The notes under the pieces are model-generated. The model did no database searches and was not told where the DNA came from. It saw only the letters and a program-made list of their open reading frames with translations. Both the position numbers and the translations under genes were made by a program. A DNA stretch of 64,000 nt from Aegilops tauschii subsp. strangulata (Eukaryota; Streptophyta; Magnoliopsida; Poales; Poaceae): assembly GCF_002575655.3 (NCBI RefSeq), contig NC_053037.3:502456544-502520543 (forward strand). Direction: 5' to 3'. Shown here in pieces: positions 54,660 through 64,000 of the stretch (the stretch's first letter is position 1; the number at the start of each line of letters is the position of its first letter).

Positions 54660-55872
54660 CTGCTCGGTCCGCTGACGCCACTGCCGCTTTGCTTCGTCAC
54701 TGCGGCGCTTCCCCTGCTAGCGGCTGCTCCCGCTACCCGCTGCGTCCCTGCGGCTCGCGCATGACCACCGCTCGACCCGCCCGCAGCTTGCCTCGCTGCA
54801 GCCCGCACCGGCGGCCCTCCTCGCCCCGCGCTCCCGCGCCTGCCATTGCAGCGCCCGCCTCCGTCCACAGCCGATGGCCCGCATGCGCCGACCGCCCCTG
54901 TACTCCGCACCGGCGCCCCGCCCCTCTATCGCCCTGCTTCGCGCGCGCTGCATCCGCTGCTGCCGCGCCGCGCTGCACGTCGCCGTCGCTGCAAGCTATT
55001 GCTGCGCCGGTGCCGCCCCTGCTCGCTGCTAACTCTCTGCTACTCCGCTGCTGCTGCCGCGGCCTGCCTTGCCCCAAACTCCCTCTCCCCGCTGGGCCGC
55101 GCCACCGCAGGCGTCTACCGCGCTGCCTCCTCCCCGCGCGCGTGCCCGGCTCGCTGCTGCCGCCGACCCGCGCGTCGGCCGCGCCCATGGCCTCGCCGGC
55201 CCTGCTGGGCGAGTGCCTGCCCGGAGGCCTGCGCCCGACCCCGGGGGCTCTGCCCGTTAACCCGCCCCGCTGGGCTAGCCTTGTGCGACTGCCAGCGGGC
55301 CCCAAGCGCCCTACCCTTAAAAAAGATAATTTTTTTTAATAATAATAATAAATAAATTAGTTAATTTAATTAATTAAAAAATTAATCAACCTAATTAACT
55401 TGGGATTAATTAGCCTAATCCCCTAGTTTAGTTAACTAAACTGTTAGGCTAGAATAACCAGTGCATGACAGTGGGGCCCCACCCCCTTGTTGACCTGTCA
55501 ACCGTTGACTGGTCAACTGGGACCCCCTGGACCCACATGTCACCCTCTGGTACACCTCTGTGTACACAGATCTGGGTGCACATAGCTTTTTAGCTATTTA
55601 ATTTTGAATTAATAACAAATTCAGAATATTGTTTAAATCTTTGAAAAATCATAGAAAATAATCCGTAACTCGGATGAAAAAGTTTTATACATGAAAGTTG
55701 CTCAGAACGACGAGGCGAATCGGAATACGCTCTCCGTTCATCTGTCACATGCCCCTATCATAGCGAACATGCAACCGTCCCCCTCCGTTTCATCTGTCCA
55801 AAAATGCCTAACTTCGGGAAAACTTTCCCGGATGTTATCCCCCTCCGCCGGTATCGTGTAGCACCGCGTTCG
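54660..55872 (+). repeat. Element L LTR, piece 2
   Basis: After the duplicated CTGCT, a very GC-rich segment (54680-55310) gives long Pro/Arg/Ala frames on both strands that I treat as compositional. An AT-rich stretch with TTAATTAATTAA follows, then a segment ending GTATCGTGTAGCACCGCGTT, which runs into pol of V. No gene is supported. Confidence 0.65.
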
Positions 55873-57523
55873 AATGTAACCTTTCTCCAATAACTCCTTA
55901 ATCTGCTTCTTAATCTCCTCTAGATCGTTTGCAGGCATCCGGAATGGTCTCTTCGATATGGCCCCGGTGCCTGGCAGTAGCTCTATCAAAAATTCGATGT
56001 CTCGATCTGGTGGCATGCCTGGTAACTCCTCCAGAAATATGTCCGGGTAATCCTTCACTACCGACACTCCCTCCTGAACAACTCCTGTGAGAGAATTTAC
56101 TTGGGTCCTCCCTGGCGCATGCCTGGATACATACTTGATCCTTTTTCCCTCCGGGGTGGTGAGTAAAATTGACTTACTCGCGCAATCGATGTTTCCTCCA
56201 TACATCGATAGCCAATCCATTCTTAGTATCACATCCAAACCTTGTGACTCCAAAATTATCAGGTCTGAGGGGAAAACATGGGTTCCAATTGTCAATGGCA
56301 TCTGAAAGCATTCCTGACTGGCCATATATTCTGCTCCTGGCGAACTTACTAACATAGGTGTCCTAAGTACCTTAGTGGGCAACTTATACTTATCCACGAA
56401 TCCCCTTGATATGTATGAATGCGATGCACCAGTATCAAAAAGAATGATTGCAGTAAAAGAGTTAACCAAAAACTTACCAATAACTGCATCTGTCTGCTCC
56501 TCAACTTCCTCCACGTTCATGTGGTTCACTTGTCCCCTATTGAAAGGGTTGGGCTTCTTCCCAGCGCTTCCATTGACATTACCGTTCTTTGCTTCAGGGT
56601 ACTCAGTGGCATAGTGTCCAGTCTTCCCGCACTTGAAACAAGTAATGTGACTTAGGTCCTTCTTGGCGGGTGTGGTTGGGTTCGAGCGGTTCTGATTGCT
56701 GCCTGCTCCATGCCCGTTTCCATTCTTGGGGCCATTGTGGTTGTGAGAACTCCCTCCATTGTGGGTGTGGCCTCCATGGTTATGGAAAAGTCCCCGAGTT
56801 CGGGGTGAAGCGAGGCTTCTGCTGAGCTCCTGAATTGTACTTTCCTTGTCCATACTTCCTCTTGCGGCTCTCAATCTGTTGCTGCTTCCCTTCAATCATA
56901 AGAGCCTTGTCTACCAACTCCTGGTAGTTGTTGAATGTTGCCACCATCAACTCCATGCTCATCTCATCTTTTAGCCCTTCCATAAACTTCTCCTGCTTCG
57001 CGGCATCTGTGGCCACATCATCAGGGGCATAACGAGATAGCTTACTAAACTCATCTACGTACTGAGCCACAGTACAATTTCCCTGGCGTAAGTTGCGAAA
57101 CTCACGCTTCTTCATGCTCATAGCTCCAGTTGAGACATGGGCTGTGCGAAATGCTTGCTGAAACTAATCCCAAGTGACATTGGCTATGGGAAAAGTGGCT
57201 GTGTAATTCTCCCACCATGACGCTGCTGGTCCATCCAATTGGTGTGCGGCAAAATGCACCTTCTCAGCATCTGTGCAACCGGTGGTGGTCAACTCCCTTC
57301 CAATCCCACGTAGCCAGTCATCCGCAACTATCGGCTCGGTGCTACTGGAAAACACCGGCGGCTGTAACCTCAGAAAATGGGCTAAGTTGTCAACTGGAGG
57401 TGGGTTGTTGTTGTTGTTGTTGCCTTGGTTCTGGACTAATATCTGCATCAAGGCATTCTGCTACTGGATCAATTGGGTTATCTCCGGTGGGAAGACAAAT
57501 CCGGTGTCACATCTTGGAGGCAT
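55873..57523 (-). pseudogene. Gag, protease and RT start of V
   Basis: Gag starts at ATG 57523 (MPPRCDTGFVFPPEITQLIQ), with in-frame stops at 57461-57463 and 57164-57166. The capsid motifs are ADDWLRGIGRELTTTGCTD, HQLDGPAASWWENYTATFP and FRNLRQGNCTVAQYVDEFSK. A one-base shift near 56800 moves the frame. The zinc knuckle is ITCFKCGKTGHYATEYP (last Cys replaced by Tyr). The protease is IILFDTGASHSYISRGFVDK. The chromovirus motif LDVILRMDWLSMYGG is followed by the RT start, PGTGAISKRPFRMPANDLEE and LLEKGYIR at the breakpoint. Codons after GYIR to 55738 are LTR sequence of L. It is inactive. Confidence 0.87.
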
Positions 57524-57718
57524 TTGATGGGTTTAGAGGGAAGAGATTAGAATAGAATTGAGGTGTAGTGAGAAAACACTACCCATATGCACATGAGACA
57601 AACACAATCATATCACTCAATCAATCAAGCAAGGGCATGCAATCGATCTTACTATCGTTACAGTGCTCGGACTATACTATTTACATGGGGGAAATACTAC
57701 TGATCATATGGTGGTCAA

Positions 57719-58457
57719 CTAGAAATTTTGATCGGTGGAAGACTCCATGATATCCGCTCCAGCTTCGTCTTCATAATCATCATCACTATCATCGGGGTCA
57801 GATTCGGTGTCGTCGATGATGATGTAGTTCTCCAGACAAGTGGAATTGTCGTCTTCTCCTCCTGGCGCGGGGTCTCCCATGAATACTCCGATCTTCTTTA
57901 TCAGGTCTTAATTCTTATCCAATAGTGTCGCGATTTCCTCCTCATATCCATCTTGTGTAAACTTGAGTTCCTCTTATAACTCGTTGATCCTTGTCGTCGC
58001 CTGCTTCAAATCTATCATGCTTGCGCACATCTGGTTCTCCCTAGCGTCGAATGTGTTGGTTTAATTCCCGGATGAATGCTGCAATGGACCTGTCCTTCCT
58101 GGTGCTGACTATCTCCCATTGCTCATCTCGGCGTCTGCATATCTGGTAGATAGTATCCTTGAGATCCTTGTGGTAAACTTCGCCAATTCGTCCCATGGCG
58201 ATGTGGGCTGCCATGCTCTTTCCCAGATTCCAGGTGGGTGCATCAAAGGAAAACTCTATGGGCTCCGTGACTGGCGAGAATGTCCTTCCTGGAACTTGAA
58301 CTTGAATAATCCAGCGCTCCTCTTCAGGTAAAGTGGCGTTGTAGGTCCCGGTCAAGCTTGGTATTCCAATGTTCAGGTATCTAGTGGCTTCCTTCAAGTG
58401 TCGTACAAAAGGTGTATCTTCATCCGGTTGTGCAAACTTGTTCCTCGAGTCCGCCAT
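57719..58457 (-). pseudogene. Extra ORF between PBS and gag of V, function unknown
   Basis: A sense-strand frame starts at ATG 58457 (MADSRNKFAQPDEDTPFVRH), runs 138 codons (HLKEATRYLNIGIPSLTGTY, VPGRTFSPVTEPIEFSFDAP, AAHIAMGRIGEVYHKDLKDT) and ends ELNQHIRR. A one-base shift near 58040 leads into a second part, DARENQMCASMIDLKQATTR, with two stops, then an acidic C-terminus (DDTESDPDDSDDDYEDEAGA) ending at 57719. Together they look like one protein of about 245 residues with a helical middle and an acidic tail. I do not recognise the family. It sits where some Gypsy elements carry an additional ORF. Confidence 0.6.
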
Positions 58458-58546
58458 CCTAAAGAGTAGAAAATGGAGAGGAGTCAGAAATGAGTAGAGA
58501 AGAGTGACCTATGGCTTTCTTAGTGGTCGTGTCCTACATTCAGCGT

Positions 58547-58560
58547 GTGCTCCGATACCA
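58547..58560 (-). other. Primer-binding site of V (initiator-Met type)
   Basis: On the minus strand TGGTATCGGAGCAC lies three bases after the LTR end. It differs from the usual TGGTATCAGAGC by one base. Confidence 0.82.
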
Positions 58561-58563
58561 TCT

Positions 58564-61298
58564 TGTAGCGACCCGACCTCAAACGGTCAAGTCTCTGTGC
58601 TTCAGTGTCATCCCTGGATCGATAATGCTGACATACACAGTACTCAAAGGATTTATAAACGAGTAGCAATCACACACTTATTACATCGAATGTCTCAAAA
58701 GAGAACTTATTACAATAAATATGGCTTAAGGCCTTCTAACACGATAACAGCGGAAGGATTGGAAGATAAAGTGAGTCCATCAACTCCAACGACATAGCTG
58801 AGTGCGTGACAACGGCCTAGCGAACATTACTCTTCGTCTGAAAAGTCTGCAACATAATACGTTGCAGCCCGAAAACGGGTCAGCACATGGAATATGCTGG
58901 CAATATAACACAGTAGAGCAATGAACAGATATATACTATCACTATATGCATATATGGCTGGTGGAGGCTCTATGGTTATATGTTTTTGCGAAAAGCCAAT
59001 TTTTCCCTACAACAAAGGAATAAGTTTTATTTAACTAACATGGTAGTTGAAACATCATTGAGAAGGTTCCTCCAACTCAATCCCAATTAAAGGTAATTAT
59101 CAACCCAACAAATTAAATTAGAGTGATGAGATACAATAGGATAATCCAAGTACTAGATACGCAAGATGTCCATAATCGGGGACACGGCTAACCATGATTA
59201 GTTTGTACACTCTGCAAAGGTTTGCGCACTTTTCCCCACAAGACTCGATCGCCTCCGTTGGATTTCTCGCACTACAGGGTGTTTGAGAAACGGATGACCG
59301 AGACACAGTCTTTTAGAAGCACTAACTCTTTACTATGGATGGACAGTTACACCTACATTGCCTCTACATCTCCTAGCCCACCACTGAAAGAGGTCATGCA
59401 ACATACTCAACTATGCCAGAGCCCATAATGGCTTGTGGCTGCACACGGAAGTTTCTAGCATGAATAATCTTAATATCCCTTTGATCCTGGGCGGCGGACC
59501 GTAGGATGATCACATGGGTACTCCGGGATATCCTAGGACAACACTGGATTCTTCAGGTGCCCAAACAAGCAATCCACCCAGATGTATATTAAAGTTGCCA
59601 CCTTAAGTTGAACCATTAATTAACAATCTCACATCTGTCATGGATACACTCACCCAAACCACGTCTACGAGCATAGCATAGCAATATAAGCATACGTAGA
59701 AGTAACTCCCAAGGGTTTGATATTAAAACAGGTAATAGGTTCTACCTCATCATCTACTTCCCAATACCCACAAGTTAAGAGATCCTACTCATGCAATGTG
59801 TGAGGATTGTATCTAATGCATAAAAACTGGGTAATAAAGGGGTATGATCAATGTGTTACTTGCCTTGCTGATGATCCGCAAAACCTAGTGACTCGTAGTA
59901 GCACGCTTCGCACTCCAGGAATTATATCGCAAACAAACAATAACATACATAAGCAATCAAGCAAAGATGCACGGGTAAAACTCCAATAAGAAGATCTAAG
60001 GCCTTGTACAATGGGAGGTGCTTAGAAGGATGCTTAGAAAAATAAACCGGGTTTTTCTGAAGCACCGGTGCCTATTTTACAGGAGAAACGCTTAGTTAAG
60101 CGTCTATCCTGTACAAATAAGCACCGGTGATTAAGGGAAGCCTGGTTTATTTCTCTAAGCACCTTCCATTGTACAAGTCCTAACCAGAAAGTTCAACTTA
60201 AGAACTCCGGTTTGCAAAAAGAATCAAATCAAACGGAGCAACAAAACTCAAACTGCAAAAGAAACAAGATCCAATTACTAATCTGGACTAAAGTCAAATT
60301 TTACAGTACCAAAATCTTGTTCAATTTGGTTAAACAGAAAGAGAGCTTCGAGACGAAGATCTAGGCGCTTGAATCGCCTGATTCCGATAAACGAGCGAAA
60401 AGATAAACTAAAACAAAAATCGGGTCAGAAATCACGATCGAAAATAATCGTGAAAAACCCTCGAAAAAGAGAAACTAACAAACGGGCTAACGAACGAACG
60501 TTCGCTGTCTGTGAATAACGGGTGAACGGCGTTCGTTTAAACGAACGAACGGATGAACGTCCGCAAATAAATAAACCAACGAATAAACCGATCTAAAGAA
60601 ATAGACCGGAAAAATAAAAATAAACGTGGTTAACCGAAGAAACTGACCTGTCAACGGTGAACGGCAGCAGTTCGGCGGGATCCGACGGCGACGGGCGGCG
60701 CGGCGGGGCGGCAGCGGGCGGCGCGGGCTGGCGGCGGTTAGGGTTACGGTGCGGGGTGGGCTGCATCGGCGGTGGGCTGCGGGGCAGGGTGTGGCTTATA
60801 AAGGGGGCCTGGGGAGTTCGGGCCGGATACGGCCCGTAGGTCGATTACCTTTTTTTTAAATAATTCCGCAATAAGTTTTCCCCGTCCTCTAAAAATATGC
60901 CGGACAAGGTGAACATTTATTTGGGCCTAAAATGCAACTTTGAAAAACGCGTATTTTTCCTAATTCAAATAAAATTGCAATAAAATCCGAATAAAATCAA
61001 ATATTTGATTTAAATATTTTTCCTCCAATATTTCATTTATTTTGGAGATCTCATATTATCTCCTCTCTTATATTTTTAATATGAAATATTTTTGGAGAGA
61101 AAACTAAATTAAAACCAAAGTGATCCTTATTTCAATATTTGATAAAAGCCAAATATGAAAAACGTGAAATCCCCAACTCTCTCTGAGGGTCCTTGAGTTG
61201 CTTAGAATTTCGAGGATCACGAAACGAAATGCAGTAAAATATGATATGCATGAATGACCTATGTATAACATTCCAAATTGAAAATTTGGGATGTTACA
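58564..61298 (-). repeat. Element V 5' LTR
   Basis: The LTR is 2735 bases, TGTAACATCCCAAATTTTCA to GGTCGGGTCGCTACA on the minus strand. It contains a MITE at 60000-60180 and a stretch of repeated GAACGAAC / GTTCGTTC strings at 60490-60560. The Gly-rich frame at 60657-60839 is compositional. Confidence 0.85.
60000..60180. mobile_element. Harbinger-type MITE
   Basis: 181 bases. The terminal inverted repeats GGCCTTGTACAATGG and GGACTTGTACAATGG (reverse strand) continue imperfectly with AGGTGCTTAGA...AATAAACC. The target duplication is TAA on both sides (59997-59999 and 60181-60183), the PIF/Harbinger TWA signature. GCACCGGTG and CACCGGTGC pairs in the middle make the interior partly self-complementary. 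There is no coding capacity. Confidence 0.88.
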
Positions 61299-61809
61299 TG
61301 CAACACCTCAAGTGTGAACCTCGAGGGTGGTTCCGCTTATGTTCACCTTGATGATTACATCGAGTGGAATCCATCGGGGGTGATTCTTCGGGTTTTCCGC
61401 TTTACTTGAGACATTGGTGAAAGTCGGGCGGGCCCGGAGAGCACCTGAGGAGTTGTTACGGCGGTGGCTGGCTTTTTAGCGGTATCACCCAGAAGGGGGT
61501 GATAGCTCCGGACTTGTCCCGATAGCCGTCACTACTTTAATTGTTAATGCACTAACAGGCTTGAGTATTTGTTCTGAATTGGCCTTTGGCCTTTACGCAC
61601 TAACCACCACGCGAGAATAGATATGGGCCTCGATGTCGCAGTATCAGCCGAAGCTTTGTCAGACGTCCAGTTCAGCATTGCGGCACGGCTGGGCCGGCAC
61701 CATGCTGTAGTGGTGGAGCCTGGTCCGCCCTGCTCGCAACGACCCGGAGTGCAACGGGCGATGGGCCCAGACCCCGGAGTGCTTAGGATGTAGACCGGCG
61801 GGGACATCT
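61299..61809 (+). repeat. Element L LTR, piece 3
   Basis: It continues the L LTR after the insertion of V and is cut by K2. The first bases, TGCAA, would be the target duplication of V, whose other copy is lost with its 3' end. It contains no gene; the minus frame 61544-61834 is a shadow. Confidence 0.65.
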
Positions 61810-63528
61810 TGAAGGAAATATGCCCTAGAGGCAATAATAAAGTATTATTTATTTCCTTATATCATGATAAATGTTTATTATTCATGCTAGAATTGTATTA
61901 ACCGGAAACATAATACATGTGTGAATACATAGACAAACAGAGTGTCACTAGTATGCCTCTAGTTGACTAGCTCGTTAATCAAAGATGGTTATGTTTCCTA
62001 GCCATAGACATGAGTTGTCATTTGATTAACGGGATCACCTCATTAGGAGAATGACGTGATTGACTTGACCCATTCCGTTAGCTTAGCACCCGATCGTTTA
62101 GTATGTTGCTATTGCTTTCTTCATGACTTATACATGTTCCTATGACTATGAGATTATGCAACTCCCGTTTACCGGAGGAACACTTTGTGTGCTACCAAAC
62201 GTCACAACGTAAATGGGTGATTATAAAGGTGCTCTACAGGTGTCTTCAAAGGTACTTGTTGGGTTGGCGTATTTCGAGATTAGGATTTGTCACTCCGATT
62301 GTCGGAGAGGTATCTCTGGGCCCACTCGATAATGCATATCACTATAAGCCTTGCAAGCATTGTGACTAATGAGTTAGTTGCCGGATGATGTATTACGGAA
62401 TGAGTAAAGCGACTTTCCAGTAACGAGATTGAACTAGGTATCGAGATACCGACGATCCAATCTCGGACAAGTAACATACCGATGACAAAGGGAACAACGT
62501 ATGTTGTTATGCGGTCTGACCGATAAAGATCTTCGTAGAATATGTGGGAACCAATATGAGCATCCAGGTTCCGCTATTGGTTATTGACCGGAGAGGTGTC
62601 TCGGTCATGTCTACATAGTTCTCGAACCCGTAGGGTCCGCACGCTTAACGTTATGATGACAGATTTATTAAGAGTTTATGTATGTTGATGTACCGAAGGA
62701 GTTTGGAGTCCCGGATGAGATCGGGGACATGACGAGGAGTCTCGAAATGGCTGAGACGTAAAGATCGAAATATTGGACGACTATATTCGGACTTCGGAAA
62801 GGTTCCGAGTGATTCGGGTATTTTTCGGCGTACCGGAGAGTTACGGGAATTCGTATTGGGCCTTAATGGGCCGTACGGGAAAGGAGAGAAAGGCCTCAAA
62901 AGGTGGCCGCACCCCTCCCCATGATCTGGTCCGAATTGGACTAGGGAAGGGGGGCGCCCCCTTCCTTCTTTCTCCTTCTCCCTTCCCTTCTCCTATTCCA
63001 ACAAGGAAAGGAGGAGTCCTACTCCCGGTGGGAGTAGGACTCCCCCTTCTGGCGCGCCTCTCCTCCCTAGGCCGGCAGCCTCCCCCTTGCTCCTTTATAT
63101 ACGGGGGCAGGGGGCACCCCATGGACACGACACTTGATATACGATATTTTAGCCATGTGCGGTGCCCCCCTCCACCATATTACACCTTGATAATACCGTT
63201 GCGGAGCTTAGGCGAAGCCCTGCGTCGGTGGAACATCATCATCGTCACCACGCCGTCGTGCTGACGAAACTCTCCCTCAACACTCGGCTGGATCGGAGTT
63301 CGAGGGACGTCATCGAGCTGAACGTGTGTAGAACTCGGAGGTGCCTTGCGTTCGGTACTTGATCGGTCGGATCGTGAAGACGTACGACTACATCAACCGC
63401 GTTGTGATAACACTTCCGCTGTCGGTCTACGAGGGTACGTGGACAACACTCTCCCCTCTCGTTGCTATGCATCACCATGATCTTGCGTGTGCGTAGGAAT
63501 TTTTTTGAAATTACTACGTTCCCCAACA
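61810..63528 (+). repeat. Element K2 5' LTR
   Basis: The LTR is 1719 bases with the same ends as the K1 LTR. The TATA-like TTTATATAC is at about 63094-63102. Confidence 0.93.
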
Positions 63529-63529
63529 G

Positions 63530-63542
63530 TGGCATCCGAGCC
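63530..63542 (+). other. Primer-binding site of K2
   Basis: TGGCATCCGAGCC, the same variant as in K1. Confidence 0.75.
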
Positions 63543-64000
63543 TGGTTTTATGCGTTAATGCTATGCACGAGTAGAACACAAGTGAGTTGTGGGCGATATA
63601 AGTCATACTGCTTACCAGCATGTCATAATTTGGTTCAGCGGTATTGTGAGATGAAGCGGCCCGGACCGACATTACGCGTATGCTTACGCGAGACTGGTTT
63701 CACCGTTGCGAGCACTCGTTGCTTAAAGGTGACCGGCGGGTGTCTGTCTCTCTCACTTTAGTTGAACCGAGTGTGGCTACGCCTAGTCCTTGCGAAGGTT
63801 AAAACAGCACCTACTTGACAAACTATCGTTGTGGTTTTGATGCGTAGGTAAGAACGGTTCTTGCTAAGCCCGTAGCAGCCACGTAAAACTTGCAACAACA
63901 ATATAGAGGACGTCTAACTTGTTTTTGCAGGGCATGTTGTGATGTGATATGGTCAAGACATGATGTGATATAATTTGTTGTATGAGATGATCATGTTTTG

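Larger units (their letters stand above)
55873..61298 (-). mobile_element. Element V: chromovirus-type Gypsy, 3' part deleted
   Basis: The minus strand carries a 5' LTR (61298-58564), a PBS, an extra ORF, gag, protease and the first residues of RT, and ends abruptly near 55873. RT core, RNase H, integrase and 3' LTR are missing. The CCHC-gag plus DTGA protease plus FDVILGMDWL-type motif and Met-type PBS suggest a Tekay/Del-like chromovirus. It lies inside the LTR of L. Confidence 0.85.
61810..64000 (+). mobile_element. Element K2: Angela-type Copia, 5' end only
   Basis: 5' LTR, PBS and about 470 bases of leader, colinear with K1 38022-40160. The rest is beyond the window. Bases 61805-61809 (CATCT) would be the target duplication. 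Confidence 0.92.

Noticed and set aside
54689..55355. Long open frames on both strands (216 and 190 codons)
   Set aside because: The region is extremely GC-rich, so stops are rare. Pro/Arg/Ala-rich translations have no domain, and the DNA belongs to an LTR.

Overview
This window looks like intergenic heterochromatin from a Triticeae grass (wheat, Aegilops or a close relative). I infer this from recognised repeat families: BARE/Angela/WIS-type Copia LTRs that begin TGAAGGAAATATGCCCTAGA, Athila-lineage Gypsy LTRs that begin TGATACGTCC or TGATACGTCTCC, and a large CACTA transposon. I see no intact host gene, no rRNA and no CRISPR array. Nearly every base belongs to transposable elements nested in one another. 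Labels used here: A = outer Athila-type Gypsy; N = non-autonomous Gypsy; T = Tat-lineage Gypsy; S1, S2 and S3 = three copies of a gag-pro-only Athila-type element (Sabrina/WHAM-like, name tentative); K1 and K2 = Angela-type Copia; L = a Gypsy with a GC-rich long LTR; V = chromovirus-type Gypsy.

Layout. 1-959: start of the internal region of A (minus strand, gag with a stop codon). 960-35950: the 5' LTR of A, cut into four pieces by three insertions. These are N (1015-7886, TSD AGTGT), T (8303-16173, TSD CATAG) and S1 (17105-35816, TSD CCGGC). S1 is itself split by a 10.5 kb CACTA (20220-30717, TSD TCT). 35951-38021: unassigned DNA with a possible captured gene fragment and a GGCCCA-rich repeat field. 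38022-44250: K1, truncated at its 3' end. 44251-44889: a fragment of an A-type LTR. 44890-49794: S2, truncated at both ends but with gag and protease frames nearly intact. 49795-61809: LTR of L, interrupted by S3 (50806-54659, minus, TSD CTGCT) and by V (55873-61298, minus, truncated), whose LTR carries a 181 bp Harbinger-type MITE. 61810-64000: K2, 5' LTR and leader, running off the window.

How the parts work together. N has no pol, but it shares its primer-binding site, gag leader and 3' motifs with T, so T-type elements probably supplied its proteins. The S elements encode gag and an Athila-type protease and no reverse transcriptase, so they also depend on proteins supplied in trans. The CACTA carries both of its usual genes (TNP2-type transposase and a Transposase_24-type protein), and both are broken. 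All polyproteins with catalytic domains in the window carry stops or frameshifts. The most interesting signals are the missing 3' LTR of T despite a perfect target duplication, the arrays of polypurine-tract-like and TTCGAATACGA motifs in N, a tRNA-Lys-like sequence inside N, a conserved hairpin in the S elements, a ~95 bp fold-back and a block of strand-asymmetric simple sequence in the CACTA, and an extra ORF upstream of gag in V. I found no convincing new enzymatic or defence system.
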